From assembly GCA_014529385.2 (NCBI GenBank), contig CM043949.1:109639977-109703976 (forward strand): a DNA stretch of 64,000 bases, in the 5' to 3' direction. Numbering within the stretch: position 1 is the stretch's first letter; each line of letters starts with the position of its first letter. A program made the position numbers and the translations under genes. Source of the stretch: Adiantum capillus-veneris (lineage: Eukaryota > Streptophyta > Polypodiopsida > Polypodiales > Pteridaceae). This document shows positions 10,578 through 21,289 of the stretch, in pieces. Below the pieces are notes generated by a model. That model ran no database searches and was not told where the DNA came from. It was given only the letters and a program-made list of their open reading frames with translations.

Positions 10578-12480
10578 TTACCTGTAATCACCCTCCAAGT
10601 CAAACACCTTGCATTGGTCTTCTCCATCCACCTGCAACAGCTTTGCATAGTGCCACACCAAGGCACATATCCAACTGCATAACCAAACTGCCACCCACAT
10701 ACTTCTACCACTCCAAGCACTTCTTGGCAAACTACCCACTCGCAACAAAGTCCCTCCAAGAACACCAAATAAAGTACCCTCGCGCTCACCATCCAAAGAC
10801 CTGCTTGTACCATCACTCGCATCAAACACACCTAACACATTTGACCCGCCCTCCCATCCATGTAAAGCTAGATCTTCATCTAGCAGATCCCGTACCTGCT
10901 CAACTACATATTGCACAGCCGCTTTTATCACCATTACTTTCAACCACCACTCACATACCTCCTTACAAAGCTTGGACACCACCTTGGAATTCGCATCACC
11001 TGTCATAGAGGGCATTGACTGCGTAGGAAACACCTCTAACTTTGACTCCACATCGTCCTTCTCACCTGCCATGAACTCAATTCCAGCATCGTCGAGCTCC
11101 TCCTCGTCAACTGGCCCTTCAAGGTCAATAAGCACTGCTTGCTTGTCCGCTTCAACCACCTGCTCTTTTATTGCTGCATCATCAATCTCTGCCAAGGAAG
11201 AGAGAAACTCATTCTCTACCACATCCTCCTCGTCTTCTTCCATAGGTACCGCTGTTCTAACCCTTTTGGAAAAATTTTGCACCTGTTGCACCACCATGGC
11301 ATATTCCACCGCTACTTTCATCAACATGGCCATTAGCATGGCATTGCACCCCAGTTTTACCTGCACATCATCATATGTAGGCCTAGACTGCCCCACTTGG
11401 TCTTCACTAAGCACTTCGGCTTGCACTTCCTGCTACTCCTCGCACATATTCACTGCCCCTCCACTCACATGCAAGAGGTCGAACTCATCATACCTGGATT
11501 GGGATGACTCGGTCTCCCAACTCGTATCCACGTCCATAGAGCTACTGTCACTCGATTCCACCTCCTCTCCAGTTTCAAGCTCGGGAATATCCTCCAGCTT
11601 CATCGCTTTGACCTCGTCTGCAAACCGCACTCCTTGCTCTTTACGGCACTTCAATGGAGCTTCAACAGCTTCACTCAAACTTGATAGCACTTCCCTTGTC
11701 CACTCTGGAACCACCTGCACTTCCTCCACAACTGGAACCACTCTAGCCGGCATCTTCGGCATAGGAACCATCCTATCTCTTTATAGCCAAAGAACTCTTG
11801 GTTCTTCTCGCACATGCACTTCTCTTTGCCCCACCTGTGGCTTGGCTACCACCACATCACACTGCCTTGGCTTCACTGCACTTTGCAAACACCACCTAGC
11901 CTCGCGCTTCTTCAAAATCTTTTTAGTTCGCCCTCTCGCTAGAGCTACCACCTCCTCATATGACATTGGGCCATCTACCTCCACTTTATCTCACACTTCC
12001 TCATGCAGGCAATCCATGAACTTACACAATTTCAAAAAACTGGCATTTTCTGCAGTAGTTACCTTGATTAACTTCCCCTAAAGGGCTTGGAACTCCCACT
12101 CGAACGCTTGAAAATCATCCTCCAAGCTTTGCTTTAATCCGTCCAGCTTCCTCTTTACCTCATCTAGCTGCGCATCCGCTACAAATCTGCTTCGAAAAGC
12201 CGCCTCCAGGACTTTGCAATCTACCTTTTCTTCTTCACCAAGGCTATCAAACCATAGCTTTGCTTTACCACGAACCAGGAGCGGGAACACCTATACCGCA
12301 CCATCTTCTTTCGATAAACCGCTTTCCAACACGAACAATCTGTAGTCTTGAAGCCAAGTTTCCGCATCTTCAACCCCAGTGAAAATGGGAAATCCCATCC
12401 AAGCCATCACTAGCAGCACCTGCTCTTCAAAGGCCGCACCTTTGGCATCACCAAAATCACCGCTTTGACTTCAACTAGGA
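10578..12480 (-). pseudogene. Element A gag-like polyprotein, interrupted by stops
   Basis: One minus-strand frame runs from about 12480 to the terminator at 10578. It is broken by in-frame stops near 12291, at 12078, near 11990, at 11781 and at 11433, but by no frameshift. The N-terminal part (about 12290-12080) is a retrotransposon gag domain, with GKAKLWFDSL and AFRSRFVADAQL matching the usual GxAxxWxxxL and fxxxF pattern. Downstream lies an acidic region (MKLEDIPELETGEEVESSD), a DEE-rich stretch and a C-terminal block containing LALHGWEGGS. I recognise no domain in the last ~360 residues. The same protein, diverged, is encoded at 16757-17839 on the other strand. No zinc knuckle was seen. 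Function is inferred to be the capsid or an accessory to it. The overlapping 369-codon plus-strand frame at 10972-12081 is judged a shadow. Confidence 0.75.
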
Positions 12481-12932
12481 GCATCAGCATACTCTTCCGT
12501 GGGGGCACTAGAAGATGGAGAGGGGGAATGGGGGAACACGCCCGGCAGAAACCAAAGGGCCTCTCTATAGCTCAAGGTATCCACAACACCCCTATCCTCT
12601 CGAAAAACACCTTCAAATACACAACTCACACTAGCAGACCACCGCCTGCTCGATTTCCATTGCTCACACACTCCACAAAACCACCACACGACGCACACCT
12701 ATTGCCATGGCCTGTCTCCACCCTTACACACACACAGCGACTCAATCTCACTCTCTCACACAACACACCATCGGTCCGGGGGGGGGGGGCACACACATCC
12801 ACACAGCCGGCACCGGAGAGAACCATGAAAGCACAAGAAAGAGAAATGGGGAAGGGGAAACAACAGCGAGAAGGGGCAACAACAGCTCGATTACACTTCA
12901 CCAAACACTTATAGAAACTCACAATGCCATCA
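12481..12932 (-). other. Element A leader between 5' LTR and gag
   Basis: This is untranslated leader on the minus strand, with TG-rich and GAGA-containing text. Several blocks (GTGTGAGTT, CTATARAGAGGC, GTGTTC...CCCCC) align in order with 18730-19035 on the plus strand, showing that A' keeps the same leader. No canonical Met-tRNA primer site is seen beside the LTR. A G/C homopolymer run lies at 12778-12789. Confidence 0.6.
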
Positions 12933-14729
12933 CCATCACCATTTACACAAGAGAGATACAAAGGTCTTTGACAGGCACACTCCTCAGTCCAAAAGCTCCA
13001 CTTTGCAGGCTTCAAAACGGCACAAAAACTAGGCCAAAAAGCCCCTAATTTGATTAATTTTGACTTTTATAGGGTGGGGGGTTCAATTTGGGGAAACTGC
13101 TCTTCAATTGGTCCATATGGCACCAATTTTTGGTATTTTTTGGGAAGGGGGGCACCGCCTTGCTCCATCCGCTCTCTTCTTCTCTTTTGCACTTGGGGCA
13201 GGGAGGGGGGCATTAGCAACGTCCCTATTGCCCCCTAGCATTTTTTATTTTTTTTTAATCCTTCAATTTCTACCCTCTTTGGGCTTAGCCTTGCACTACC
13301 CTATATGCTTGACTTTGACTCTTCCTCTCTCTATGCGACTCCTTTTGGCCTCTCTTTGGTCCCGGCCTTTGCCCTCTGCCTTGGTTTGTCCGGCACCAAC
13401 TAGCCCTTTGGTCTTTGCTCAATTCACCTGGCTCCTCTTCGATTCTCCCTCCTCCTTCCTATGCTTAACCTCCGTAGGACCTCTCTCTTACCCGAGGGGG
13501 GGAGGCAATAGCGATATCGCTATTGACCCCTCTCTCTCCTTTAAAATTTCGGGGCCCCAAGGGCCGTGGGAGTTGCCCCCTACCGGGCTTCCCACGTCAC
13601 CACTACCACCACCAAACCTTCATGCGCGGGCGCGCCATTGCGCCGCCCCGCCTCGCCTCCAAAACCGACAATCACCATCCCGCCCGGCCGCGCAGCGCCA
13701 GCAAACAGCGCCCGGCACTCTCGCCATGGCCAAGGAGCTCATGGAGCTCCAACCCACCTTCATGCTTCCAAATGGCGCCTCCTCTCGGCTCTTATACCCC
13801 AACTCCAGCACTTCTGTATCCACATGTGGGGCAATTCGGCCGCCACGTGGCAGCACCGTAAGGCTCTAGCCTTTGAAAGCCTTGGAACAAACAAAAAAAG
13901 ACTCCTTTGTGAGAGAGAGAGAGAGACCCCCTCTAGGGGTGCCCACTTGGCCCCACTCCTATTCTCTGCTTACAGATCCCATCCCGGAGCTGTTAGGCCA
14001 TGTCACAAGCCCGTGTCCTCGGCTTTTGGCCTCTGCAAACCCGCTATCGGAGGCCATTAAAAACTTAAAAAATAATCTGCAACTGTTCATTGACAAATGC
14101 TCCCAACTTCAACTCCCTATATCTAGCCGACCAAGCATATGATTGACGTGCCGTCGACTCGTGCCAACTCCACATGGTTCATACTATCACCGAGAACTTT
14201 GGCAAGGCTCAAAAACTGCCAAATGGCACATCCTCCAATGCAGCCAACAGACCCGGCCCCTGGAAAATCTTCTAATGGCCATAACTTGCCATCCAGAGCT
14301 CTGATTCGCAATCCGAGAAGACGAGCATGCTCGATAACTTGAGCTCTACACATGTATACACTGATATCAACCCGGACCACCTGTCCCCAGCTGCCCTATC
14401 CGTCAGGGATCTGCTACATACTCTTTCTTTAAACTGTAATATCTTGAGCATCGGGGCTCCGTTTGACGAGCCGTCTTTACCAGCTTCTAGAGCACACTGA
14501 GCACCACATTCTAGCACATAAAACCCACATCTCATGCATAGTAGGCCACCAACCTGCTTGGCTCTTTGCATCACACCTTTGGCCTAAAAAACCACTTTGA
14601 GCATACACCTCCGCTATCCTTGGGCTGCCTAGGGCTTTGGTACCTGCCCTAGCGTTCTGCACTGCACTCACATGCTGCCTCTGCCTTGCATAGACCATCT
14701 CCTAGCTCAGACCAACTTTAGCTGCACCA
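12933..14729 (-). repeat. Element A 5' LTR
   Basis: Right-hand copy, collinear with 8584-10400 from TTTACACAAGAGAGATAC to AGCTGCACCA. It should carry the promoter: TATAAGAG is at about 13788-13796 on the minus strand. It lacks some two dozen bases present near 9670 of the other copy. Confidence 0.85.
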
Positions 14730-14734
14730 ACGTT

Positions 14735-15015
14735 AACAAATCCATCTCCACACAATTTTGTGATGATAAGGGATATGACATAATTCCTATTCATATGGTA
14801 TCTATAGAATCAACTAAGGAATAACAAGTTTTCTCTGATCACTACCATGACGCCACTGATGAGTTAGAAGAGGAAACACTCACGACTGAGGAAGACTCTA
14901 AAAAGGAACATGCCAGGGCCAAAACTGGTGCTCAAGGGAGTGGAAGAAAATTTCTTGGAGTTTTCAAATCAGCATCACAAATGTCAACAGAGGTATCACA
15001 AAAAACAATAAAATA
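14735..15015 (+). other. Coding-like stretch beside element A
   Basis: One plus-strand frame runs about 93 codons with a single TAA (14822). It has a coherent composition: an acidic middle (DELEEETLTTEEDSKKEHAR) then a basic segment (GSGRKFLGVFKSASQ). It reads like part of a host exon or of an older element, and it ends at TAA near 15013. I do not recognise the family. It abuts the right LTR of A, so A may have inserted into it. The following 15016-15727 shows no recognised gene. Confidence 0.3.
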
Positions 15016-15720
15016 AGCTTAGAAAGTGTAACAAAATTAAGCTAATAGCTTTGAGTGTAGCGGAAATAGATTAGCCATAGTGAGAATTTCATTAAGAAAT
15101 TTCCTAATGAAGATAGAGAGAGTGCTAGGTTGGAGATAGCAATGACTTACACATTCCTAATTAACATGGCATGAGCAACAACTTGCAAAAGAGAGAGAAA
15201 TAGAGAAATTGACAACAGTTTTGAGGACCAAAATACTTGGAGCCGATCCCCCCTCCAATAGGCTTTTGTATTATAGGTTCTCACATGAAGAGAGACTTGG
15301 TACAATACAATATTTGTGTTCCTTAAGACCTCTTTGGTGCCATGAATATGGAAAGCTTCATGCACCAAACTTATGCTTAAAATGGCAACAATTAATCTAA
15401 TTGCAATAAACAAGAATTTGTCCCCGGCCTCAATTCCAAGACCTCAAACACCATCAAAGGTGGAGAGAGCTAGCAAGGAGTGAGGAAGAGGAAGAAAAGA
15501 AGATGTATCTCTATGAGAAAAGAGTAGTCTCCTCATGTATAATCACTCTTAGAGCATAGCTTAGCCTTAGTGATAATGAAGATGGAGAGAGTGATAAGCA
15601 TTGCTTTGAGCATAACTCTTGGTTGGATTTGCATTCCATAGCCAAGGGGTGTTGGTGTAGGCTCTCCACTTCTCAATCTTGGAGAAGGAGATGACTTGTG
15701 TGCACAACACACAATGGGGG

Positions 15721-15727
<7 letters not shown>

Positions 15728-15807
<80 letters not shown>

Positions 15808-15842
15808 CTTGTGGAGTATATGAGAGAGAGAGAGAGAGAGAG
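15728..15842. repeat. (TG)n and (GA)n microsatellites
   Basis: A TG run of 79 bases (15728-15806) is followed after a short gap by a GA run at 15822-15842. The frame through it gives only Cys-Val repeats and is not a protein. Confidence 0.95.
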
Positions 15843-15930
15843 GATTTGATTTTGCTACTTTTGATACAAGCCTATTGGCTCTAGCCTTGGGCTAGCCAAT
15901 GAATGGATCTAGTCATAACAAGCAAGGGGT

Positions 15931-16235
15931 GTAGTATTTGGACAAGTGTCCTCCTTTCCCCCTTCAAAAGAAAGATCTTAATTATTTAATTGTAGCATTT
16001 GGACAAGTGTCCTCCTTTTTCCCTTTGAGAGAAAGATCTTAATTGTTTAATTGTAGCATTTGGACAAGTATCCTCCTTTTCCCCTTTGAGAGAAAGATCT
16101 TAATTGTTTAATTGTAGCATTTGGACAAGTGTCCTCCTTTCCCCCTTTGAGAGAAAGATCTTAATTGTTTAATTGTAGCATTTGGACAACTGTCCTCCTT
16201 TCCCCTTTTGAGACAAAGATCTTAATTATTTAATT
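15931..16235 (+). repeat. Minisatellite, five 61-bp units
   Basis: Units start at 15931, 15992, 16053, 16114 and 16175, each opening GTAGYATTTGGACAA and closing near CTTAATTRTTTAATT. Length is exactly 61 bases in every unit, with a few substitutions per unit. A partial sixth unit (GTAGCATTTGGACAAGTGTC) lies separately at about 16377. Confidence 0.95.
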
Positions 16236-16376
16236 GAATCTAGATTCTCATTGGACCACCCTATAGGTCATCCAAGAGGATTCAGGCACATTATGAGGGC
16301 AATATTGTTAGGGACCTGATATGTGTCCTTTATGTCCCTTGTGGTTTGGGTGTCTCTTGGTGAGTGTGTGTGGGGT

Positions 16377-16756
16377 GTAGCATTTGGACAAGTGTCCTTC
16401 TTTATGGGAAACATGTTGACTCAAGCTCCTCAAGCTCCTTAGTCAATAAGCACCTCAAACACCTTAGTCAATAGCCACCTCAAGCACATGAGTCAATAGG
16501 CACCTCAAGCATCTTCATCAATAGGCACATCAAGCACCTTAGTCACCTGAAGCACCTCAAGCTCAGCCCTAGCTTGCCTAAGTTTTAAAGGACCTAATGG
16601 TCCTAGGCCCTAAGGTCTTTTAAGCTCCATTAGATGCACATTGCTCTTTGATAGACTAACTCCTTTTGGACCCCTATTGATATGTAACCATCTCTCCTCT
16701 TGGTCCCCTGCTGAGATAAGTCTAGAAGCACTTATTGCACAGAAGAACCAAGGGTT
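16377..16756 (-). repeat. Dispersed repeat H, copy 1, with AAGCACCTC minisatellite
   Basis: A run of short degenerate units (CAAGCACCTTAGTCA, CACCTCAAGC) is followed by CCTAAGTTTTAAAGGACC and a unique-looking tail. Read in reverse complement it matches 54280-54600 in order, so the two are inverted copies of one dispersed family. It ends where the A'-type frame begins, so it may be part of an LTR. Confidence 0.6.
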
Positions 16757-17839
16757 TTGTGGATGCAAAGAGATGGAGCAGTTCCCATGTTGAGGTTTCC
16801 AATTAGGCTGGCTCCAATTGTGGAAGAAATAAAGACGGTTCCAGATCAAGTAAGAGAAGTATTATCAAATCAAAGTGTGGATGTTCGATCTTCTTTGAAG
16901 AATGGTGAAGTTTATATGGTACGATTTGCAAATGGAGTCGAAATGGTGAAGCTAGAGGAGATTCCCGAGCTGGAGACCAAGGATGAGGTTAAGATGAGTG
17001 AGTGCAGCTCTAGGATTCACATATGAACTGAGCAAGGAGTAGTACAAGCCAGAATGCCTGGTGAGGATCAAGTGGAGGAGTCTATGTCCATCGATGATGG
17101 TATGCAAGTAGAAGTGGTGCAGGATTTTTCCAAAAGGAATGAGGTTGCCTTGCCTACAGATGAGGACCTGGATGATGCAATGTGGGGAGAGTCTCTCTCT
17201 ACTTTGGCAGAGCATGATGCAGTGGTAGAAGAGGTCATCAAAGAATAGGCAATTGAAGATGAGAGGCTGGTGGAGCACATCAAGCTTGACGAGCCTGTGG
17301 TTGAAGGAGAAGGGCTTGGTGATGTTGTCATCGAGTGTGTTGCTGGCAAAAAGGAGAGCATAGATTCAAGGATGGTAGTGAGTCTAGTATAGTAGGCAAT
17401 TCATATGGGGAATGAAAGAGATGCCTAAAGTGGGTCTAAGCTGTCTAAAGAGGTATGCAATACATGGTTGAAATATATTCTTGTAAGTGCAGCACTGAGG
17501 TATGTTATCTGCCACGTACATGATTCCATTGAGAGGAGCTCTGCTTTACATGGTTGGGAGGGAGGGTCATAAGTGTTTGTTGGTATAGATGATTTAGTTG
17601 CAAAACCAAGTGCATTGGTTGGTTTAGGTAACATGCTTGCAAGACTGGGTGTGTTGATGAGGCAAGTAAATGTACGAAGAGATGCTGACGTGTTTTCGGC
17701 ATATTGTGTGCATGGATGGTTGCAAACATGGGTGAAACACTATTGGAAGGTTCTACATATGGATGAAGGAAATCGGGGCCATGTTTTTTATCCAGGTGGA
17801 AGACATGTGATGATACAAGGGGTGGGGCAACCCACTTGA
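16757..17839 (+). pseudogene. Element A' gag-linked ORF, diverged plus-strand copy
   Basis: A single plus-strand frame carries the C-terminal two thirds of the element A protein. Matching landmarks in order are VKLEEIPELETKDEV, the DEDLDDA acidic part with SLSTLAE, VQDFSKR, KLSKEVCNTWLKY and SALHGWEGGS. Stops lie at 17024, 17246, 17389, 17392, about 17427 and about 17570, with no frameshift. The N-terminal gag domain is absent, so the copy is truncated at about 16757. The C-terminal 90 residues, after the 17570 stop, are better preserved than in A. Retention of frame across such divergence indicates that the ancestral family encoded this protein under constraint. Confidence 0.7.
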
Positions 17840-19037
17840 GGTTTGCCAACATCAGGCATGAGTATGGACTTGTACATATGGTACGGTTTTTTTTTGGGTT
17901 TGCTAATAGTGGTTGCCAGTTTTTGCAGTTGATAGAAGAATAAAGCATTGGTGAACTTTGGAGGCTTTTGGAGTAGGTTTCATGCAGGCATGCCACGTGG
18001 ACGTGATTTATCCCACAGGCCGTGCAAGGGATGACGAGCAAGGGGTATATGTGCTACGCAATGCAAGCCACATAGTCAATAAGTGAGGTAGTGTGGGGCT
18101 CTTGAGCTCCATTGGCTATGGTGTTTGTGCCCTTGGTACTGCTCGCGGTGGTCATTGGCGGCTTTGCCATGGGAGTTGGCACTCTTGGGCGATAGCGGGC
18201 GACACCGCTGGTGCGTAGAAGATGAACAACATGGCCTATTTTTTCGTGGGTATTCTCATGCACCCATAAAGGGCCACATTAATTTATTGAAGGGTCGGTG
18301 CCTACGCGGTTGTCACACCTCCGTCGTGACGACCCCCCGGCCCCCGGCTCATAGGGTGCTCACACGTGGCTCCCTCATAACTTGGGGTCCAAGGCACTCC
18401 CAAAATAGTAGAAGTGCATGCGAGATAAAAAAGGGAAGGTCAGCTAAAAGAGGGAGGCTTCACATGCCCTTGAGGCCTAGTTTGGCAGTTTTGGGGGGGC
18501 TCTTTTGGTGGAGACCAAGGAGGTCTCAAGGGCCGTTTTAGGCAAAGGAGGAGTTCAACGATGAGCTTATGGGGTCAGTTCTTTATTGCACTCTCAGCAA
18601 GGAGGTCCACACGGTGGCAAAGCTAGAGATTGCCTACATTTTTGTGCTCCACGGTGTAGTGCCGAGCCGGTTGTAGTAGTAGGTTTCAAGGTTGTTTGTA
18701 GATGATCTTGTTTCCATAATTGATGCAAACCATATCAGATTCGGATGCCGCTTCTTTCCCCTTTCCCCCCTTCTTCTCTTTGCTCTATTCCAATCATCTG
18801 GTGCCATTGTTTGAGTTGTGTGTGCCTCATCGGGCCTGTGTGAGTGTGTGAGAGAGAAAGAGAGGGCAGTGTGTGCGGTGGCATGGTTGTAAACATGCAA
18901 AATTTCACGTGACATGCTGTAATTTGTGTGAGTTTTGAAGGTGAACTCTAGTGTATTGGGGTGCAGTGATTATCCTAGGCTATAAAGAGGCAGATTTTTT
19001 GGGTCCTTGGTGTGTTCTTCTTTCCCCCTATCCACCA
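17840..19037 (+). other. Probable A'-type 3' region, diverged LTR and leader
   Basis: The first ~100 bases align with the element A region after its stop codon (GGGGYWGGGCAACCC). Text near 18090-18190 (GAGCTCCATTGGCTATGG and a GC-rich continuation) resembles the middle of the element A LTR. 18730-19035 aligns in blocks with the element A leader. The order internal-LTR-leader suggests two elements sharing one LTR, or a recombination product. LTR edges could not be set. Open frames here (such as 18125-18541) look like chance frames. Confidence 0.4.
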
Positions 19038-19520
19038 TTTCACACGGGCCATGGGCCACCATATTTTTGAAGGAAACTGTGCAGGGAACACTAGCGCTAG
19101 TGCCCCTCATCCTCAAGCATAGAAGCATGCAATGTGAGAGAGAGTGAGAGAGAGCTGATTTGAGGAGTCCAAGCCATGTGGAAAATGATCAAATGGAGCC
19201 TCCCAAAGAGTCTAATCAAATCAAAGTTTCTAAAAATGGGTGGAACTCCCCTATAAACCCCTTTTTAAAATTATTTAAAGGACTTTCCCCCTATTTTTGG
19301 AATAGTAAAGTTCTAGAGAAGCCAAGAGTAAGCCCTTGGGGGCCATATTTTACAAGCTCGCTGTTTGTGGCGTATGAAAGCTAGTGTACTCTTTGGTTAA
19401 GCAATTGGAAGCCATTGCCCCCTGTTTTTGGCATCATTTCCCCCTTCCCCTCTCTTTTCTCGTGCTCTTTGCGTATGTCGACGTCGGTGGAAGTATGTAC
19501 CCGTGGCCCTTTTTGTGGTG
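19038..19520 (+). repeat. Segment S, copy 1 (LTR-like dispersed segment)
   Basis: From TTTCACACGGGCCATG to CCTTTTTGTGGTG this matches 41606-42089 in reverse complement over nearly its full length. It contains the palindrome CACTAGCGCTAGTG (19089-19102), a (GA) patch and CCTATAAACCCC on the plus strand. The order of its landmarks parallels the element A LTR, so S may be an LTR fragment of a related family. It ends abruptly where the B' fragment starts. Confidence 0.6.
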
Positions 19521-21115
19521 CCAAAGAACTTGAGATGGTGATCGACGCTCTCCATGGAGAGTTAGACGACAGGATGACTCTCATCACCGATCTTCAAAGG
19601 CAGGTGCAAGAGATGAAGGCAGAAGCTGAACACCATTAGTTAGCCAGAGATAGGTAGCAAAAAGAAATGGAGGAGTTAGGTGATCTGCTCACAAAACTAT
19701 CCGACGCCTACAAAGCAAAAGACGCGCAGCTGACAGAAGTTATGAATAAACTTCTTACGACATCTCTGTCAGCTCAAAAAATTCAGGTGCAATTAGATGT
19801 TTCCAATGCTCCTCTACAGTACTCTGAACAACAGATCAATGATCAGGCAATTTTCTTACGGCAAATAAGAGAAAATCCAGCCATGGTCTCGATCAAAGGA
19901 ACTGACAAAGTGTACAAGGCAGTGGAAAAGAAGAACAAAGATCTTGAATTGGAATTAAAGCTAGAACAATCACAACGCAGAGACGAGGAGCTCATAAAGG
20001 AAATAGCAGAGCTCAAGCGAGTAAATCAACTCCTCAGAGATGGGAAACCAGACACGCACCACAGATGTAGACATAGTGCCAATGGTTCAGCTATCAAAAG
20101 CTGAAGAAGATGCAATGAAGGAGAAGAGCACCCTAGAGGTGGATGAGCAATGGAAAGCCGCAATGGATTGGGAGTTGAGAGTTTTACACTCTGTCAATGT
20201 CACTCAACTCACTCCCAATCAGATAAATGTGCAATGGCATCAACAATCCCTACCATACCCTCTCATCAAAGTGGAATTATTACAAGTGAAAAAGAGGTTG
20301 TATAAAGATATGCAAGAATATGGCGAAGATAAAGACCACCCAAAGTGGAGGTTAAGCTGGTTGTGAACCAGAATCCAAGATACCTGATTCTGTTCACAAG
20401 AGCACCTGCAGCCCTTCAAAGAGATCCAACCTTCTGTCTTGTACCCAGAGTAAGGACATGGCTAGAGCATGAAGCATTGACAAAGAAAATGCCAACTTGT
20501 CTTAAGTACCCCAGGCTGCTAGCTCTAGAAAGAGGACAAGCAATAGAAGAATACATGGTGAAAACCCTAACAGGCGCCATGTCTTTCTTCAAGAGTCTAC
20601 CAGATCTCTCTTGTGCCATGTTATATAAAATCTGCAGAATGTTGCTCATATGCATCCAAGTCTTTCATGAGCCTGAGCAAACAAGAGCCCCATGGATGTC
20701 ATTTCTAGATGGTAACAAAGGCTTATGCTACGATCTGAGTAATCAGCCTTCATAAGAAGTCCTTTACGGCTTCTATGCCAGATGTATGTTCTTGCCATCG
20801 AATAATAAGTTGGCCTTTGAAGAAGCTTTCTACACTGGATCCTTCACCTGGCGAATGAAGATATTTGCGTCAGTGATCAGCAACCTAACTTCCAGGTTTG
20901 TAGGCTACTCAGCGTTGGAGCTGAAGAATAAAGTGACAATGCAATTTCTGCAAGTTCCCGACAAAGAAAGAAGAATCAGATACCAAAAGGCACTGGATGC
21001 GCTTAAAGACCGCCTCGCCAGCCGTCGACCCAAATACTATTTCAGCCCATAAAGCTATGTCAAGGGATGACACATGCGAGGATGGGAGGAGTGTCAGCAG
21101 CAAGCTAACTGGCTT
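19521..21115 (+). pseudogene. B' fragment: coiled-coil retroelement ORF, truncated
   Basis: Plus-strand frames at 19499-19639, 19667-20104, 20040-20366, 20345-20755 and 20786-21052 together correspond to the C-terminal half of the element B ORF on the minus strand at 25672-23941. Shared segments include LGDLLTKLSDA, TSLSAQKIQVQLDV, EVDEQWKAAMDWELRVLHS and SNLTSRFVGYS. The N-terminal half is long alpha-helical coiled coil; the rest is unrecognised. Relative to B it lacks about 110 bases near 20058. After the stop at 21050 it runs through a purine-rich tract into TGTCAGCAGCAAGCTAAC, the first bases of a B-type LTR, and then breaks. It is a dead, 5'- and 3'-truncated copy. Confidence 0.7.
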
Positions 21116-21259
21116 GTTCCCTTCTTTAAGGACTATCTTGTGCTCCACACCCTTCGCTCCTCGTAGATCCTTATACTTCGTCACAAATAGGTTTGGAAAA
21201 GAGGCACATAGCTGGGCATAGCCTTCTCTATCCTTCTTGGTCAAAGGTTCACTTAGCAT
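21116..21259 (-). pseudogene. Fragment C: start of the Ty3 reverse transcriptase region
   Basis: The minus-strand segment YAQLCASFPNLFV, then HKIVLKEGNKPV, is the usual linker that precedes the reverse transcriptase fingers in Ty3/gypsy polyproteins. The frame then runs into the reversed B' sequence at 21115, which marks the break. Only the linker remains; the catalytic core is missing. Confidence 0.55.
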
Positions 21260-21289
21260 AGCGGCTACCTATGTACCTATGCCATGAAC

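Larger units (their letters stand above)
8584..14729 (-). mobile_element. Element A: non-autonomous LTR retrotransposon (LARD-like)
   Basis: Two long direct repeats (8584-10400 and 12933-14729) flank about 2.5 kb of internal sequence with one minus-strand gag-like frame and no protease, reverse transcriptase, RNase H or integrase. The sense-strand LTR starts TGGTGCAGC. A polypurine tract lies immediately before the 3' LTR, at 10404-10417 on the plus strand. This is the arrangement of large retrotransposon derivatives that rely on proteins from another element. The primer-binding site was not recognised, and perfect target duplications are not evident. AAATCCATC occurs at 8580-8588 and again at 14738-14746, close to the outer ends, but not exactly abutting the right LTR. 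The LTRs are alike but differ by many substitutions and at least one 20-plus-base indel near 9670, so insertion is not recent. Confidence 0.85.

Noticed and set aside
10972-12081. 369-codon plus-strand Ser/Thr-rich open frame
   Set aside because: It lies exactly antisense to the element A gag-like frame; its Ser/Thr richness mirrors Glu/Asp/Val codons on the sense strand. No domain or start context supports it.
12707-13048. Frames rich in His-Thr at the element A leader
   Set aside because: They arise from CACA-rich leader sequence and cross the LTR boundary.
13060-13869. 269-codon plus-strand open frame, and the related frame at 9168-9731
   Set aside because: Both sit inside the two LTRs of element A, on the antisense strand, and are not kept open at matching positions in the two LTR copies. 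They are Pro/Ser-rich chance frames in GC-rich sequence.
15696-15884. Frame rich in Cys-Val repeats
   Set aside because: Translation of the TG microsatellite; no conserved Cys spacing.
15931-16235. CRISPR-like array
   Set aside because: The 61-bp units are contiguous, with no unique spacers between them; it is a plain tandem repeat.
18125-18541. 138-codon plus-strand frame near the A' LTR
   Set aside because: GC-rich sequence resembling LTR text; no domain, and similar frames occur by chance in the other LTRs.
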